Assembly (NCBI GenBank): GCA_016719925.1
Contig: JADJYC010000008.1
Location: forward strand, 62,001 to 126,000
DNA length: 64,000 nt
Source: Crocinitomicaceae bacterium
GTDB lineage: Bacteria > Bacteroidota > Bacteroidia > Flavobacteriales_D > Crocinitomicaceae
Direction: 5' to 3'
Below are positions 49,216 to 58,723 of the stretch, piece by piece (positions within the stretch are counted from its first letter, which is position 1; each line of letters opens with the position of its first letter). Made by a program: the position numbers and the translations under genes. A model generated the notes under the pieces. The model was not told the origin of the DNA, made no database searches, and saw only the letters and a list, made by a program, of their open reading frames with translations.

Positions 49216-50570
49216 TTAATAGTGACATTTTGCACATTCCAAACCACCCAATTCAGCAACTGTTACAACATCATCTTCAAGATAATCCTGATAAGTACGT
49301 TTATCCAACAATAATCGCTGATGAATTACACCATAATAAGAATCAGGATTTGAAGAAGCTGCTCCTGCAATATCAATGTTAGATTTTGTGTGGCATTCAA
49401 CACACCATCCCATAGTCAAAGTAGGTCTTGTAAATTTCACCGCGTTTTCTTCCAGGCCATCATCATTTGTTCCAACAGCATTCAAGTCAGCAGAAGTCAT
49501 TACACGGGCAACAGTTTCTTTTCTCATGTTACCATGACAAGCCTGACAGTCTAAACCACCAACAGCAACGTGTTGCGAGTGGTTAAAATAAACGTGATCC
49601 GGCAAATTGTGAACTTTCACCCATTTGATAGGTTTGGTTACACCGGAATAAGTCATTGTCGCAGGATCAAATCCGGCAGCGTCATAAATTTTTTGAATTT
49701 CAGCCGTACCTGTTGTACTACCTTCAGAAACTGCACGGTGGCAGTTCATACATACGTTTACAGAGGGGATTCCGGCATGTTTAGATTTAGTAACTGAACT
49801 GTGGCAATATTTACAATCTATTCCCAGTTTTCCAGCGTGTAATTCGTGTGAATAAGCAATTGGTTGTTCAGGTTTATAATTTTCGTAAACACCTATTCCC
49901 ATCAGATCCCACATTCCGGCAACCAAAAGTATAATCATCAGAATGAATGAAGTAACTCCAACAAATCCTCTGTTTTTCCATGCCCAGCTGCGGAAAGCCT
50001 GGCCTATTGATTGCTCAGGTAATGCCTGAAGTCCGTCTTGTTCTCGTGAGATATTGTTAAGTTGTCCTTTGATACCACCAACGGTGAATATAACAATCAG
50101 CATTAATCCGCCAATTACCCACCAAAACCAAGAAGAAGTTTCCTGATCTTCAGCTCCTGCTGCTGCGGTGTCTACAGCTGGCCCGGTTGGAACAGGATCA
50201 GTATATCCTCAACATAAACAAAAATCTCATCAATCTGTTCTTTCGTCAGATTTTGAGGAGTCATTGGGGATTTCCATTTATTGAAAAGCTCCTTTGCGTA
50301 AGCATCACCAGATGCGATTACATTTCCGGAATTCTGAATCCAGAGATAGAAATTTTCTTCAGAGGAATTATCAATCCAACGTTGACGAGCCCCCTGAAGC
50401 GAAGGACCAGTCATGTCTTTATTAGGCTTGTGACAAGAGGCACAATTCTGCTGGAATAATTTTTCACCACCTTGCGCAATGGCATGATCATTGTGTCCAA
50501 AAGTAAGGACAACAGATGCCAGGAAGAGGGATTTAAACGTCTTTGAGATGAATGAACTAGCTATTTTCAT
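49216..50570 (-). CDS. actA: Alternative complex III subunit ActA, multihaem cytochrome c, frameshifted
   Basis: From ATG 50570: signal peptide (KSLFLASVVLTFGHNDHAIA), then a cytochrome c domain with CASCH. The frame ends early in FVYVEDILILFQPGQL. One missing base near 50203-50206 turns this into EDYTDPVPTGPAVDTAAAG and on into SSWFWWVIGGLMLIVIFTVG, a transmembrane anchor, followed by the pentahaem part with CKYCH, CMNCH, CQACH, CVECH and CAKCH. So six haem sites in all. Periplasmic electron carrier of the complex. Longer reading from 50606 is not needed. First gene of the operon behind a strong promoter match. Confidence 0.9.
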
Positions 50571-50622
50571 TTGCAAAATTTTAGGCTTTTTGCTATTTGT
50601 ATACACCTTGATTAATCACAGA

Positions 50623-50651
50623 CAAAATTATAAGAATGTCCATTTAACAAA
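50623..50651 (-). promoter_or_regulatory. Promoter for actA-F/coxBA
   Basis: On the minus strand TTTG, 17 bases, TAATTTTG: both boxes fit the Bacteroidota consensus exactly. The expected start point is about 45 bases ahead of the actA ATG at 50570. The best candidate promoter of the operon. Confidence 0.6.
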
Positions 50652-50810
50652 CCCACTTGGGACACTTTTTAAGTACACTTCAGGTAATTTAAAATGATTC
50701 TAAATAAACAAATAATCACAAACTCTTCGATAATAATAACTTGAGCCTATATTTTAATCAAAATCGATTTGATTCAGGCATTGAAAAATCAGGATCAAAA
50801 CCGAATTATT

Positions 50811-50818
50811 TACCTTTG
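50811..50818 (+). promoter_or_regulatory. Candidate -7 promoter box TACCTTTG
   Basis: Exact TAnnTTTG match 16 bases before ATG 50835. No TTG within 17-23 bases upstream. Confidence 0.35.
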
Positions 50819-50834
50819 TAAAAAAGTTGTTGAA

Positions 50835-51332
50835 ATGAAAACCGGAATTATTTGCTTAACAGTTCTTCTTTGCGCTCTGAATTCTTTTAGTCAGGATACA
50901 GGATTGTCTTTCAGTTATACAACAACTGATTCATTAAAACCAGTTGTAAACAGTCTTGATTATTCATCCCAGCCTGGTCATTGTGAAGTTATTAAGGATA
51001 ACCGTATTGACAATATTGCGGCATTTGTAAGAGCAGGTGAAGAATCAGTAGAGGGAGTCAAAATCGACGGATACCGGGTGCTGATATTTTTTGACATGTC
51101 CAAAACAACAGCAGAGCAGCAAAAAGCATATTTCATGACGATGTACACGGAGCATAAAGCCTATATAGATTATATGGCACCAAATTACAGAGTAAGAGTT
51201 GGAAATTTCAGAACTCAGCTTGAAGCTGAAAGATTAAAACAAGAATTGATTGCACTTTTTCCAACTGCAATTGTTGTTCCGGATAAGATTCAACTTCCGG
51301 TAATTTCAGAAACAACAGCAGGCAATAAATAA
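50835..51332 (+). CDS. Exported SPOR-domain protein
   Basis: A 165-residue protein from ATG 50835, which gives a signal peptide (TGIICLTVLLCALNSFS); the longer reading from 50769 adds 22 residues ahead of it. The C-terminal SPOR-type domain (YRVRVGNFRTQLEAERLKQE near residue 120) binds denuded peptidoglycan glycan strands. Periplasmic; probably linked to cell envelope or division. Single-gene unit, convergent with infB, with a shared terminator. Confidence 0.8.
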   Translation: MKTGIICLTVLLCALNSFSQDTGLSFSYTTTDSLKPVVNSLDYSSQPGHCEVIKDNRIDNIAAFVRAGEESVEGVKIDGYRVLIFFDMSKTTAEQQKAYFMTMYTEHKAYIDYMAPNYRVRVGNFRTQLEAERLKQELIALFPTAIVVPDKIQLPVISETTAGNK

Positions 51333-51355
51333 GGAATTTTATAATTGCGAATAAA

Positions 51356-51384
51356 AAAAGCCGGTCATTCAACCGGCTTTAATT
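51356..51384. terminator. Rho-independent terminator, bidirectional
   Basis: Stem AAAGCCGGT with ACCGGCTTT, loop CATTCA, T/A runs on both sides. Serves the SPOR gene and the rimP-nusA-infB operon. Confidence 0.87.
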
Positions 51385-54039
51385 TTATAGTTTTGATTTG
51401 ACCTCGACCATCTGAAAACTTTCAATCAGGTCTCCAACCTGAAGGTCATTGAATTTTTCAATGTTCAGACCACACTCATATCCGTTTTTCACCTCTTTTA
51501 CGTCATCTTTAAAGCGTTTCAAAGATTCTAATTTTCCTGTGTGAATCACAATACCATCGCGGATTAAGCGAATATCATTGGTTCGTAAAATCTTACCTTC
51601 CGTCACAAAACAGCCAGCGATAGTTCCAACTTTAGAAATATCAAATGTCTCACGTACTTCTGCCGTTCCAACAACTTCCTCTTTAAACTCGGGAGCAAGC
51701 ATACCTTCCATGGCAGTTTTAATCTCTTCAATAGCCTGATAGATGATTGAATACAAACGAATATCAATCTCCTCTTTCTCAGCAAGTTTTCTTGCTGTTG
51801 CAGATGGTCTAACCTGGAATCCGACAATGATTGCGTTTGACGCTGAAGCAAGTGTAACATCTGTTTCAGAAATTGCACCAACACCTTTGTGAATAATATT
51901 AATCTGTATTTTCTGAGTAGATAATTTCAATAACGAATCAGATAATGCTTCAATTGAACCATCCACATCCCCTTTAACAATGACATTGAGTTCCTGGAAA
52001 TCACCGATTGCAATCCGTCTTCCGATTTCATCCAGCGTAATATGTTTTTGAGTACGCAAGCCTTGTTCACGGTGCAATTGTTCACGTTTTGTTGCAATTT
52101 GTTTTGCCTCCCGCTCATCACTCAATACGTTGAACTTGTCACCCGCACTTGGCGCTCCGGTAAATCCTAGAATTGACACCGGTGTTGAAGGTCCGGCTTC
52201 TTTCAATATCTGACCTCTTTCATTATGCATTGCTTTTACGCGGCCATAATGCTGACCTGCAACAATAAAATCACCAACGTGCAATGTTCCTGCAGATACA
52301 AGTAATGTAGTTACATAGCCACGACCTTTATCAAGTGATGCCTCTACAACAGTACCTACTGCATTCTTTTTAGGGTTTGCTTTTAATTCAAGGATGTCCG
52401 CTTCAAGTAAAACTTTTTCAAGCAATGCGTCCACATTGGTTCCTTTTTTAGCAGATATCTCCTGAGACTGAAATTTACCACCCCAGTCTTCCACAAGAAT
52501 ATTTAATTGCGAAAGCTGTTGTTTGATTCTTTCAGGATCAGCTCCGGGTTTATCAATTTTATTAATTGCGAATACCATTGGAACACCAGCTGCCTGCGCA
52601 TGCGAAATTGCCTCTTTTGTCTGAGGCATCACGTCGTCATCGGCAGCCACAATAATAATTGCGATATCAGTTACCTGAGCACCACGAGCACGCATGGCGG
52701 TAAACGCTTCGTGACCCGGGGTATCTAAAAATGTAATATGTCTTCCGCTTGAAGTAACAACGGAGTAAGCTCCAATGTGCTGTGTAATTCCTCCGGCTTC
52801 ACCGCTGATAACGTTTGCAGAACGGATGTAATCCAATAAAGATGTTTTACCATGATCTACGTGACCCATTACAGTAACAATCGGCGGACGGTCTGTCATG
52901 TCTTTCGGATCGTCTACATCTTCTTTAATTGCCTCCTGAACTTCAGCGCTGATAAACTGTGTTTCAAATCCATATTCAGCTGCAACTATTTGAATTGTTT
53001 CAGCATCGAGACGCTGATTGATTGAAGCAAAAATACCAAGTGACATACATGCGGCAATAACTTCATTCACCGACACGCTCATCATGGAAGCAAGTTCAGA
53101 AACTGTCACAAATTCTGTCAGTTTCAGAATACCTTTTTCCTGTTCTTCGCGTTCAAGTTCTGCTTCTCTTTTTTGTGCAAATAACTCACGTTTCTCACGA
53201 CGAATTTTAGAACCTTTACTCTTTCCTCCGCCACCTTGCAGCCGCGCTAAAGTTTCTTTAATCTCTTTCTGAATTTCTTCTTCAGTAACCTGAGGTTTAT
53301 CAGTACGCGGTTTATTTTTATTTCCGGCGCCTTTTCTTGAAACATCTGTAGCAGCTGCCTGCTTTTCAATGTTTACTTTCTTAATCCGTTTACGTTTTTT
53401 CTTATCTGCTTCGGATAATGATTCAGATGATTTTTCTTTTGCAACCGGTAATACAATTCTGCCTACAACAGTTGGTCCGGTAAGCTTTTCAGTTTTTGCC
53501 TTAATTGTTTCTATTGGTTCAGGAACAACAGGTTTAGTTTCCTGCGGCACGTCAACCACTTTCTTAGCAACAGGTTCCTCAGCCTTTACCTCAACTTCTT
53601 TTTTCTTTTTATCAGGACGTGTTTTCTGATTAAGTGTGTCCAGATCAATTTTTCCGACAACAGCTACTTTTGGTTTTTCAACCTCCTGTTTTACTTTTTC
53701 AACAGGCTCAGGCTCAACCACTTTTTTCTCAGCGGTTTTAGTTCTTTTTGGTTTTGGCTCCTCTTCTTCCTCCTCTTCCGGTTCGTCTGAATTTTTCTCT
53801 TTTTTAATATCCTTTAATGAAAGAGACTCTCTTTTTTCTCTTGCAATAGAAACATTTTCAGAAGCTTGTTTTGCTGTTTTATCATCAGCAAATTGTTCAT
53901 CAAGAACAGCCAAAACATCATCTGCTATTTTGGTATTCGGATTAGAGTCAATCTTAATATTTTTTGTACCAAGATATTCCACAATGGTAGCAATGCTCAC
54001 ATTGTATTCCTTGGCAGCTTTATTTAATCTCTTTGACAT
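51385..54039 (-). CDS. infB: Translation initiation factor IF-2
   Basis: An 884-residue GTPase. N-terminal IF-2_N-like motif (LNKAAKEYNVSIATIVEYLG), long charged Lys/Glu/Pro linker (residues about 60-300), then the G domain: GHVDHGKTSLLDYI near 395, DTPGHEAF near 440, NKIDKPGAD near 495. Followed by domains II and III and C-terminal fMet-tRNA binding (VGTAEVRETFDISKVGTIAG). Brings initiator tRNA to the 30S subunit. Last gene of the rimP operon. Confidence 0.97.
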   Translation of the reverse strand: MSKRLNKAAKEYNVSIATIVEYLGTKNIKIDSNPNTKIADDVLAVLDEQFADDKTAKQASENVSIAREKRESLSLKDIKKEKNSDEPEEEEEEEPKPKRTKTAEKKVVEPEPVEKVKQEVEKPKVAVVGKIDLDTLNQKTRPDKKKKEVEVKAEEPVAKKVVDVPQETKPVVPEPIETIKAKTEKLTGPTVVGRIVLPVAKEKSSESLSEADKKKRKRIKKVNIEKQAAATDVSRKGAGNKNKPRTDKPQVTEEEIQKEIKETLARLQGGGGKSKGSKIRREKRELFAQKREAELEREEQEKGILKLTEFVTVSELASMMSVSVNEVIAACMSLGIFASINQRLDAETIQIVAAEYGFETQFISAEVQEAIKEDVDDPKDMTDRPPIVTVMGHVDHGKTSLLDYIRSANVISGEAGGITQHIGAYSVVTSSGRHITFLDTPGHEAFTAMRARGAQVTDIAIIIVAADDDVMPQTKEAISHAQAAGVPMVFAINKIDKPGADPERIKQQLSQLNILVEDWGGKFQSQEISAKKGTNVDALLEKVLLEADILELKANPKKNAVGTVVEASLDKGRGYVTTLLVSAGTLHVGDFIVAGQHYGRVKAMHNERGQILKEAGPSTPVSILGFTGAPSAGDKFNVLSDEREAKQIATKREQLHREQGLRTQKHITLDEIGRRIAIGDFQELNVIVKGDVDGSIEALSDSLLKLSTQKIQINIIHKGVGAISETDVTLASASNAIIVGFQVRPSATARKLAEKEEIDIRLYSIIYQAIEEIKTAMEGMLAPEFKEEVVGTAEVRETFDISKVGTIAGCFVTEGKILRTNDIRLIRDGIVIHTGKLESLKRFKDDVKEVKNGYECGLNIEKFNDLQVGDLIESFQMVEVKSKL

Positions 54040-54082
54040 TCTTATTATTTATCCTTTATTATTTAATTATAAGGTGAAACCA

Positions 54083-55321
54083 TTACTCTTCAAATTCAGA
54101 TTTCAACACTCCCATCACTTCATCAATAGTTTCTTCTTCCAAATCAGTTCTTTTAAGTAATTCTTCCTTACTCAATTCAAGAACAGATTTTGCTGTATCC
54201 AACCCAATTGCTTTCAGTTCATCAATGATCCAACCTTCAATTTCATCCGCAAATTCATCCAGATCCACATCTTCAATGTCTTCAGCACCTTCACGGTAAA
54301 CATCAATTTCATACCCGGTTAATTTACCAGCCAGTTTAATATTGTGTCCGCCTTTTCCAATTGCCAGTGACACCTGATCAGGCTTCAGATAAACTTCTGC
54401 TCTTCCGGTTTCATCATTCAGCTCAATGGTTGTTATTTTAGCAGGAGATAGTGCTCTCTGAATAAATAATTTGTCATTGTTTGTGTAATTGATTACATCG
54501 ATATTTTCATTCTTTAATTCACGGACAATTCCATGAATTCTGGATCCTTTCATACCAACACATGCTCCAACCGGATCAATACGGTCATCGTATGATTCAA
54601 CTGCAACTTTTGCACGCTCACCTGGTTCACGTACAATTTTTTTAATGGTAATCAGTCCGTCAAAAACTTCAGGAACTTCCAGTTCAAATAAGCGCTCAAG
54701 GAATTCAGGCGCAGTTCTTGACAATACAATTACCGGTGTATTATTTCTAAGATCCACACGGGCAACTACCGCTCTGATTGTTTCTCCTTTTTTGAAATAA
54801 TCAGAAGGGATTTGCTCTGACTTTGGTAAAATCAATTCATTTCCTTCATCATCCAGAATAAGAATTTCACGTTTCCAAACCTGATAAACTTCACCGGAAA
54901 CGATTTCACCGATACGCTCTTTGTATTTTTTGTAGATATGATCTTTTTCAAGTTCAAGAATTCTTGAAATCAGATTTTGACGCAGAGCAAGTACATTTCT
55001 GCGGCCGAAATCTCCAATTTTAATTTCTTCTGCCACCTCTTCACCCACTTCAAAATCTGTCTCAATTAATTTTGCTTTGGAAAGTGCAATTTCAAGATTT
55101 TCATCTTCCACTTCACCGTCCGGCACAATTTCACGGTTGATCCAGATTTCCAGATCTCCTTTATCAGGGTTAATAATCACATCAATATGATCATCATTAC
55201 CATATTTCTTTTTGAGCATTGAACGAAAAACATCCTGAAGAATGTTCATCATTGTTTCACGGTCAATGTTTTTGAATTCTTTAAACTCAGAAAACGATTC
55301 AATTAATTCCAACGCATTCAT
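54083..55321 (-). CDS. nusA: Transcription termination/antitermination protein NusA
   Basis: A 412-residue protein of standard Bacteroidota length. N-terminal RNA-polymerase-binding part (ELIESFSEFKEFKNIDRETM), S1 domain (GEIVSGEVYQVWKREILILD), two KH domains (CVGMKGSRIHGIVRELKNEN; LAIGKGGHNIKLAGKLTG) and an acidic C-terminal helix-hairpin-helix (ELLKRTDLEEETIDEVMGVL). Modulates pausing and termination. 20 bases after rimP. Confidence 0.97.
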   Translation of the reverse strand: MNALELIESFSEFKEFKNIDRETMMNILQDVFRSMLKKKYGNDDHIDVIINPDKGDLEIWINREIVPDGEVEDENLEIALSKAKLIETDFEVGEEVAEEIKIGDFGRRNVLALRQNLISRILELEKDHIYKKYKERIGEIVSGEVYQVWKREILILDDEGNELILPKSEQIPSDYFKKGETIRAVVARVDLRNNTPVIVLSRTAPEFLERLFELEVPEVFDGLITIKKIVREPGERAKVAVESYDDRIDPVGACVGMKGSRIHGIVRELKNENIDVINYTNNDKLFIQRALSPAKITTIELNDETGRAEVYLKPDQVSLAIGKGGHNIKLAGKLTGYEIDVYREGAEDIEDVDLDEFADEIEGWIIDELKAIGLDTAKSVLELSKEELLKRTDLEEETIDEVMGVLKSEFEE

Positions 55322-55340
55322 AATCTTCTAGTCAAATAAA

Positions 55341-55814
55341 TTAAAAAGTAATAATCAGTTTTGTTTCTTTTATATCCTTGTATTTAAGCGGGTTTTGAGA
55401 GGTTACCCATTCCTTTTTTTTTCTTCCTTCAACAGTTTTCTTTTCTTTGGTTTCAATCACAATACCCTCTTTATCCGCACTTACCAAAGTTCCTTCCAGA
55501 CTTCCTTTCTCAGCGAGTTTTACTTTCACCTGACGTCCGGTATTTTTAACAAACTGCTTGTATACTCTGAGCGGTTTGTCAATTCCGGCTGATGATACTT
55601 CAAGCGAAAAATCTTCTGCTTCTCTGTCCAGATTATGTTCAATATTTCTGCTTATTGCCACACAATCTTCAATGGAAACATAACCGTTTTCCTTATCAAT
55701 TTCAACCAGAATGTTATTCCCCGTACCTACATGAATTTCGACAATATAAACCGACGGATCATGTTCCGCGATACGCTCTTCTGCAAGCTCCTGTATTCTT
55801 TTCTGAGGTATCAT
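55341..55814 (-). CDS. rimP: Ribosome maturation factor RimP
   Basis: A 157-residue protein. N-terminal domain with YIVEIHVGTGNNILVEIDKE and VSIEDCVAISRNIEHNLD; DFSLEVSSAGIDKPLR near residue 80 is the family signature; C-terminal SH3-like part (GSLEGTLVSADKEGIVIE). Needed for 30S subunit maturation. First gene of the operon; its start is 8 bases after a terminator-like hairpin. Confidence 0.95.
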   Translation of the reverse strand: MIPQKRIQELAEERIAEHDPSVYIVEIHVGTGNNILVEIDKENGYVSIEDCVAISRNIEHNLDREAEDFSLEVSSAGIDKPLRVYKQFVKNTGRQVKVKLAEKGSLEGTLVSADKEGIVIETKEKKTVEGRKKKEWVTSQNPLKYKDIKETKLIITF

Positions 55815-55821
55815 TGAGTAT

Positions 55822-55847
55822 AAAAAGAGGGGACTTTCGTCCCCTCT
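55822..55847 (-). terminator. Terminator-like leader hairpin of rimP-nusA-infB
   Basis: On the minus strand AGAGGGGAC, loop GAAA, GTCCCCTCT, directly followed by TTTTT and then, after 7 more bases, the rimP ATG. A perfect 9-bp stem with GNRA loop and T-run is an intrinsic terminator, yet it sits inside the operon leader downstream of the promoter match. Candidate attenuator. Confidence 0.7.
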
Positions 55848-55875
55848 GTTCTCTGTTTTAATAATTATAACGATG

Positions 55876-55908
55876 CAAATATAGGTATTTTCAGGTCAAT
55901 CAGGCAAA
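55876..55908 (-). promoter_or_regulatory. Promoter for rimP-nusA-infB
   Basis: On the minus strand TTTG, 21 bases, TATATTTG: both boxes exact. Predicted start about 55 bases before rimP, so the leader would hold the hairpin. Confidence 0.6.
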
Positions 55909-56005
55909 TATTGAATTAAAAATTAATCCGGACTCAGATTTATCTGATTGGAATTTATCAACGAATCCTTTACTACCAAAGGATTCAATTACTTATTAGC
56001 CTGCC

Positions 56006-56779
56006 CTATTCGCTTTGAATTTTATATAAAACCAATTTTGACGGAGAAGCATCACTTTCATAGCTGGCTATTTGAATATTGAGGAAATATTCTCCATCTG
56101 CAATTGTATTGTCAATGAAAGCCAGTTCTGTTATAGTTTTATGCAATTGGGGTTTTGCAGGATAATTCCAGAAAATATGGTGAGCTGTTAATTTACCATG
56201 ATCTACTTCCCTGTCAACAGAAGGGACATCCATTATCAAATGATCAATGCCTGCTTCAACAATATGCCTGATTGCTTCTTCTGATAAATAAGGGGGATTT
56301 GTTTCAGTATAGTTTTTATGTGTTCTTTCAGATTGATTGGGGAGAGTGCGGATAATCAACGCCCGGTGTTTCCCTTTTACAAAACCGGTGTTTAATTTAT
56401 GGACTATTTCATCTTTTGTAATTACCAGATCTGTTTTCTCATCCAATTCTGATTTTACTTTTTGAGGATTAACAGAAATCACCATTGAAAAAAAATGAAA
56501 TTCTTTCAGACACTGATTAATAGTAAAGTGCTCTTTGGAAATATGCCCGACACATTCAGTGTGCGTTCCGTTACCGTGCGGATTCAAAAAAATATTTTTA
56601 AAGTTAACGCTGCCGCCCTGGTTGACATCACCAATAAAATCACCCATTCTCACCGGTTCAATTTTCACCGGTCCGCAATACCACGCTCTTACTGAATTTT
56701 CTTCTGTAGTAATAGGAATTGAAATATCCAGCGGTTGATTGGTTTCAATAAATAATCCTTTGTCAACATATAGTTTCAT
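56006..56779 (-). CDS. Cyclase/kynurenine formamidase-like metal hydrolase
   Basis: A 257-residue cyclase-family protein. The metal-binding motif is NPHGNGTHTECVGH near residue 68, a form of HxGTHxDxPxH with Glu/Cys in the middle. DVPSVDREVDHGKLTAHHIFW near 180 has the other expected His and Glu/Asp. Members hydrolyse N-formylkynurenine or related amides/esters; substrate here not known. Cytoplasmic, no signal peptide. Alone, divergent from the lipoprotein gene. Confidence 0.85.
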   Translation of the reverse strand: MKLYVDKGLFIETNQPLDISIPITTEENSVRAWYCGPVKIEPVRMGDFIGDVNQGGSVNFKNIFLNPHGNGTHTECVGHISKEHFTINQCLKEFHFFSMVISVNPQKVKSELDEKTDLVITKDEIVHKLNTGFVKGKHRALIIRTLPNQSERTHKNYTETNPPYLSEEAIRHIVEAGIDHLIMDVPSVDREVDHGKLTAHHIFWNYPAKPQLHKTITELAFIDNTIADGEYFLNIQIASYESDASPSKLVLYKIQSE

Positions 56780-56868
56780 AGAAGCAAAAGTAATGATTCA
56801 AAAATATCACTTAACCAAAATATAATTTATCAAATTAAAAATGGAAGCGATTGTATTACTTTTATAAA

Positions 56869-57294
56869 ATGAAAAAGCAATCTGTTATTCTGCTCAGTAT
56901 TTTTTCAATGCTGCAATTTTCATGTTCCGGTGATGCAGAAAATAATTCTGAACAAAATCAGGAAAAAGAAATTATTGTCGCTAATCCCTTTGCCGGAGAA
57001 TGGCAGCTGGATTCATCAGCATTCATTACCAACAATACACGTTCAGTAACACCGCCGGTTATGCCTACCACCTGGTTTTTTGGTGAAAGCGGCGCTTACA
57101 AAGTGATTAACACATTTAAACTGGAAGGCAGTTATTCATATTCAGACGATTCACTTTTTGTTATTCTGATGGAAGTACCCAATGACTATGAAATTATTTC
57201 ACTCACTGATAAAAAACTACATTTACATTCCATCGTTCTGGAATCAGATTCCAGCAGTATTTATTCAGAAGCATATTTAACAAGATTAAATTAG
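56869..57294 (+). CDS. Small lipoprotein, unknown function
   Basis: About 141 residues from ATG 56869 (the reading from 56851 adds six). Lipoprotein signal SVILLSIFSMLQFSC, lipid-bearing Cys near residue 19. The mature part has a FAGEWQLDSSAF start and LTDKKLHLHSIVLESDSSSI, resembling lipocalin-like 'cost of function' domains, but I cannot assign it. One base gap to radA, so likely co-transcribed with it. Confidence 0.7.
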   Translation: MKKQSVILLSIFSMLQFSCSGDAENNSEQNQEKEIIVANPFAGEWQLDSSAFITNNTRSVTPPVMPTTWFFGESGAYKVINTFKLEGSYSYSDDSLFVILMEVPNDYEIISLTDKKLHLHSIVLESDSSSIYSEAYLTRLN

Positions 57295-57295
57295 A

Positions 57296-58662
57296 ATGGC
57301 CAAAGTAAAAACAGCTTTTTTTTGCACCAATTGCGGACATGAATCACCAAAATGGCTTGGTAAATGTGCCTCCTGCGGAGAGTGGAACACATACATAGAA
57401 GAAGTACTTGAAAAGCCAAACTCCAACGCGGCACTTTTTGGTGGCAAAGAAAATCAGCGAGTATCAAAACCCTATCGCATTACAGAAATTGAAAAAAAAT
57501 CTGAAGAAAGATATCTGTTCACAGATAATGAACTGAACCGCGTTTTGGGCGGCGGATTAGTACCGGGTTCAATTGTTCTTTTTGGCGGTGAACCGGGAAT
57601 AGGAAAATCAACACTTTTACTTCAGCTGGCTGTTCAGGAAAAAGGAAAAACTTTTTTATATGTTTCAGGTGAAGAAAGTGAACAGCAAATAAGCATGCGC
57701 GCAGACCGGATTGGTAAACTCAATGAAAATTGTTTTGTTCTGACTGAGACTTCGGTTCAAAGTGTTTTTAACCGTGTCAAAGAAATACAACCGGATATTT
57801 TAATTATTGATTCTATTCAAACCATGCAATCTTCATTGATAGAATCATCACCCGGAAGCATTTCACAAATCAAAGAATGTACTGCAGAATTTTTACGCTA
57901 CGCCAAAGAAACCGGAACACCTGTTTTTTTAATCGGACACATCACCAAAGAAGGATCACTTGCAGGACCAAAAGTGTTAGAACACATGGTTGATACGGTG
58001 CTGATTTTTGAAGGAGACCGCAATCACGTTTACCGATTGGTGCGTTCTATAAAAAACAGATTTGGATCTACCAATGAACTTGGAATCTATGAAATGAGCG
58101 GATCTGGTTTAAGATCCGTAGAAAATCCTTCTGAAATTCTCATTTCAAATAATGAAGAAAACCTGAGTGGAATTTCCATTGCTTCTACGCTTGAAGGAAT
58201 AAGACCAATTTTAGTTGAAGTTCAGGCTTTGGTCAGCACCGCAGCGTATGGTACACCGCAACGTTCATCAACCGGATTTGATTTGAGAAGACTCAATATG
58301 CTTCTAGCAGTATTAGAAAAAAGATGCGGATTCAAACTGGGGGCAAAAGATGTGTTTCTGAATCTGGCAGGTGGAATTAAAGTGAATGATCCGGCGATAG
58401 ATTTAGCGGTTGTAATTGCAGTCATGTCATCCAACGCAAATTTACCGGTTGAAGCTAAAATTGCTTTTTCTGCAGAGGTTAGTTTATCCGGTGAAATCAG
58501 ACCGGTAAACAGACTTGATCAGCGGATTTCTGAAGCTGAAAAAATGGGCTTCAACAAAATTATTATTTCAAAATACGCCAAAGGCATCAATCAAAAGATT
58601 TCAAAATTGAGATAATTACTGCCGGTAAAATAGAAGATGCTATACGCGCTGTCTTTGGTTAG
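57296..58662 (+). CDS. radA: DNA repair protein RadA, frameshifted at the end
   Basis: About 454 residues when reconstructed. N-terminal zinc finger FFCTNCGHESPKWLGKC-ASC, Walker A GGEPGIGKSTL near 95, KNRFGSTNE motif near 250, and the Lon-like C-terminal domain (STGFDLRRLNMLLAVLEKR; DPAIDLAVVIAVMSS). The frame stops early at 58615 (QKISKLR). A missing T at 58599-58601 restores FKIEIITAGKIEDAIRAVFG and a stop at 58662, the usual end. Branch migration and recombination repair. Confidence 0.93.
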
Positions 58663-58723
58663 ACATTGTTGAATACAATAAAATCCGAACTTTGCAGTTA
58701 AATAGACACCACAAAAATCAATC

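Noticed and set aside
53618..54160. Long Ser/Phe-rich open frames opposite infB and other genes
   Set aside because: They are antisense shadows of the Lys/Glu-rich IF-2 linker and similar low-complexity coding sequence, with no start context or recognisable domain.
5650..58610. Programmed -1 ribosomal frameshifting as the cause of the broken genes
   Set aside because: The breaks do not share a slippery heptamer or a downstream structure, and they occur in unrelated genes, mostly inside plain homopolymers. Error is simpler.
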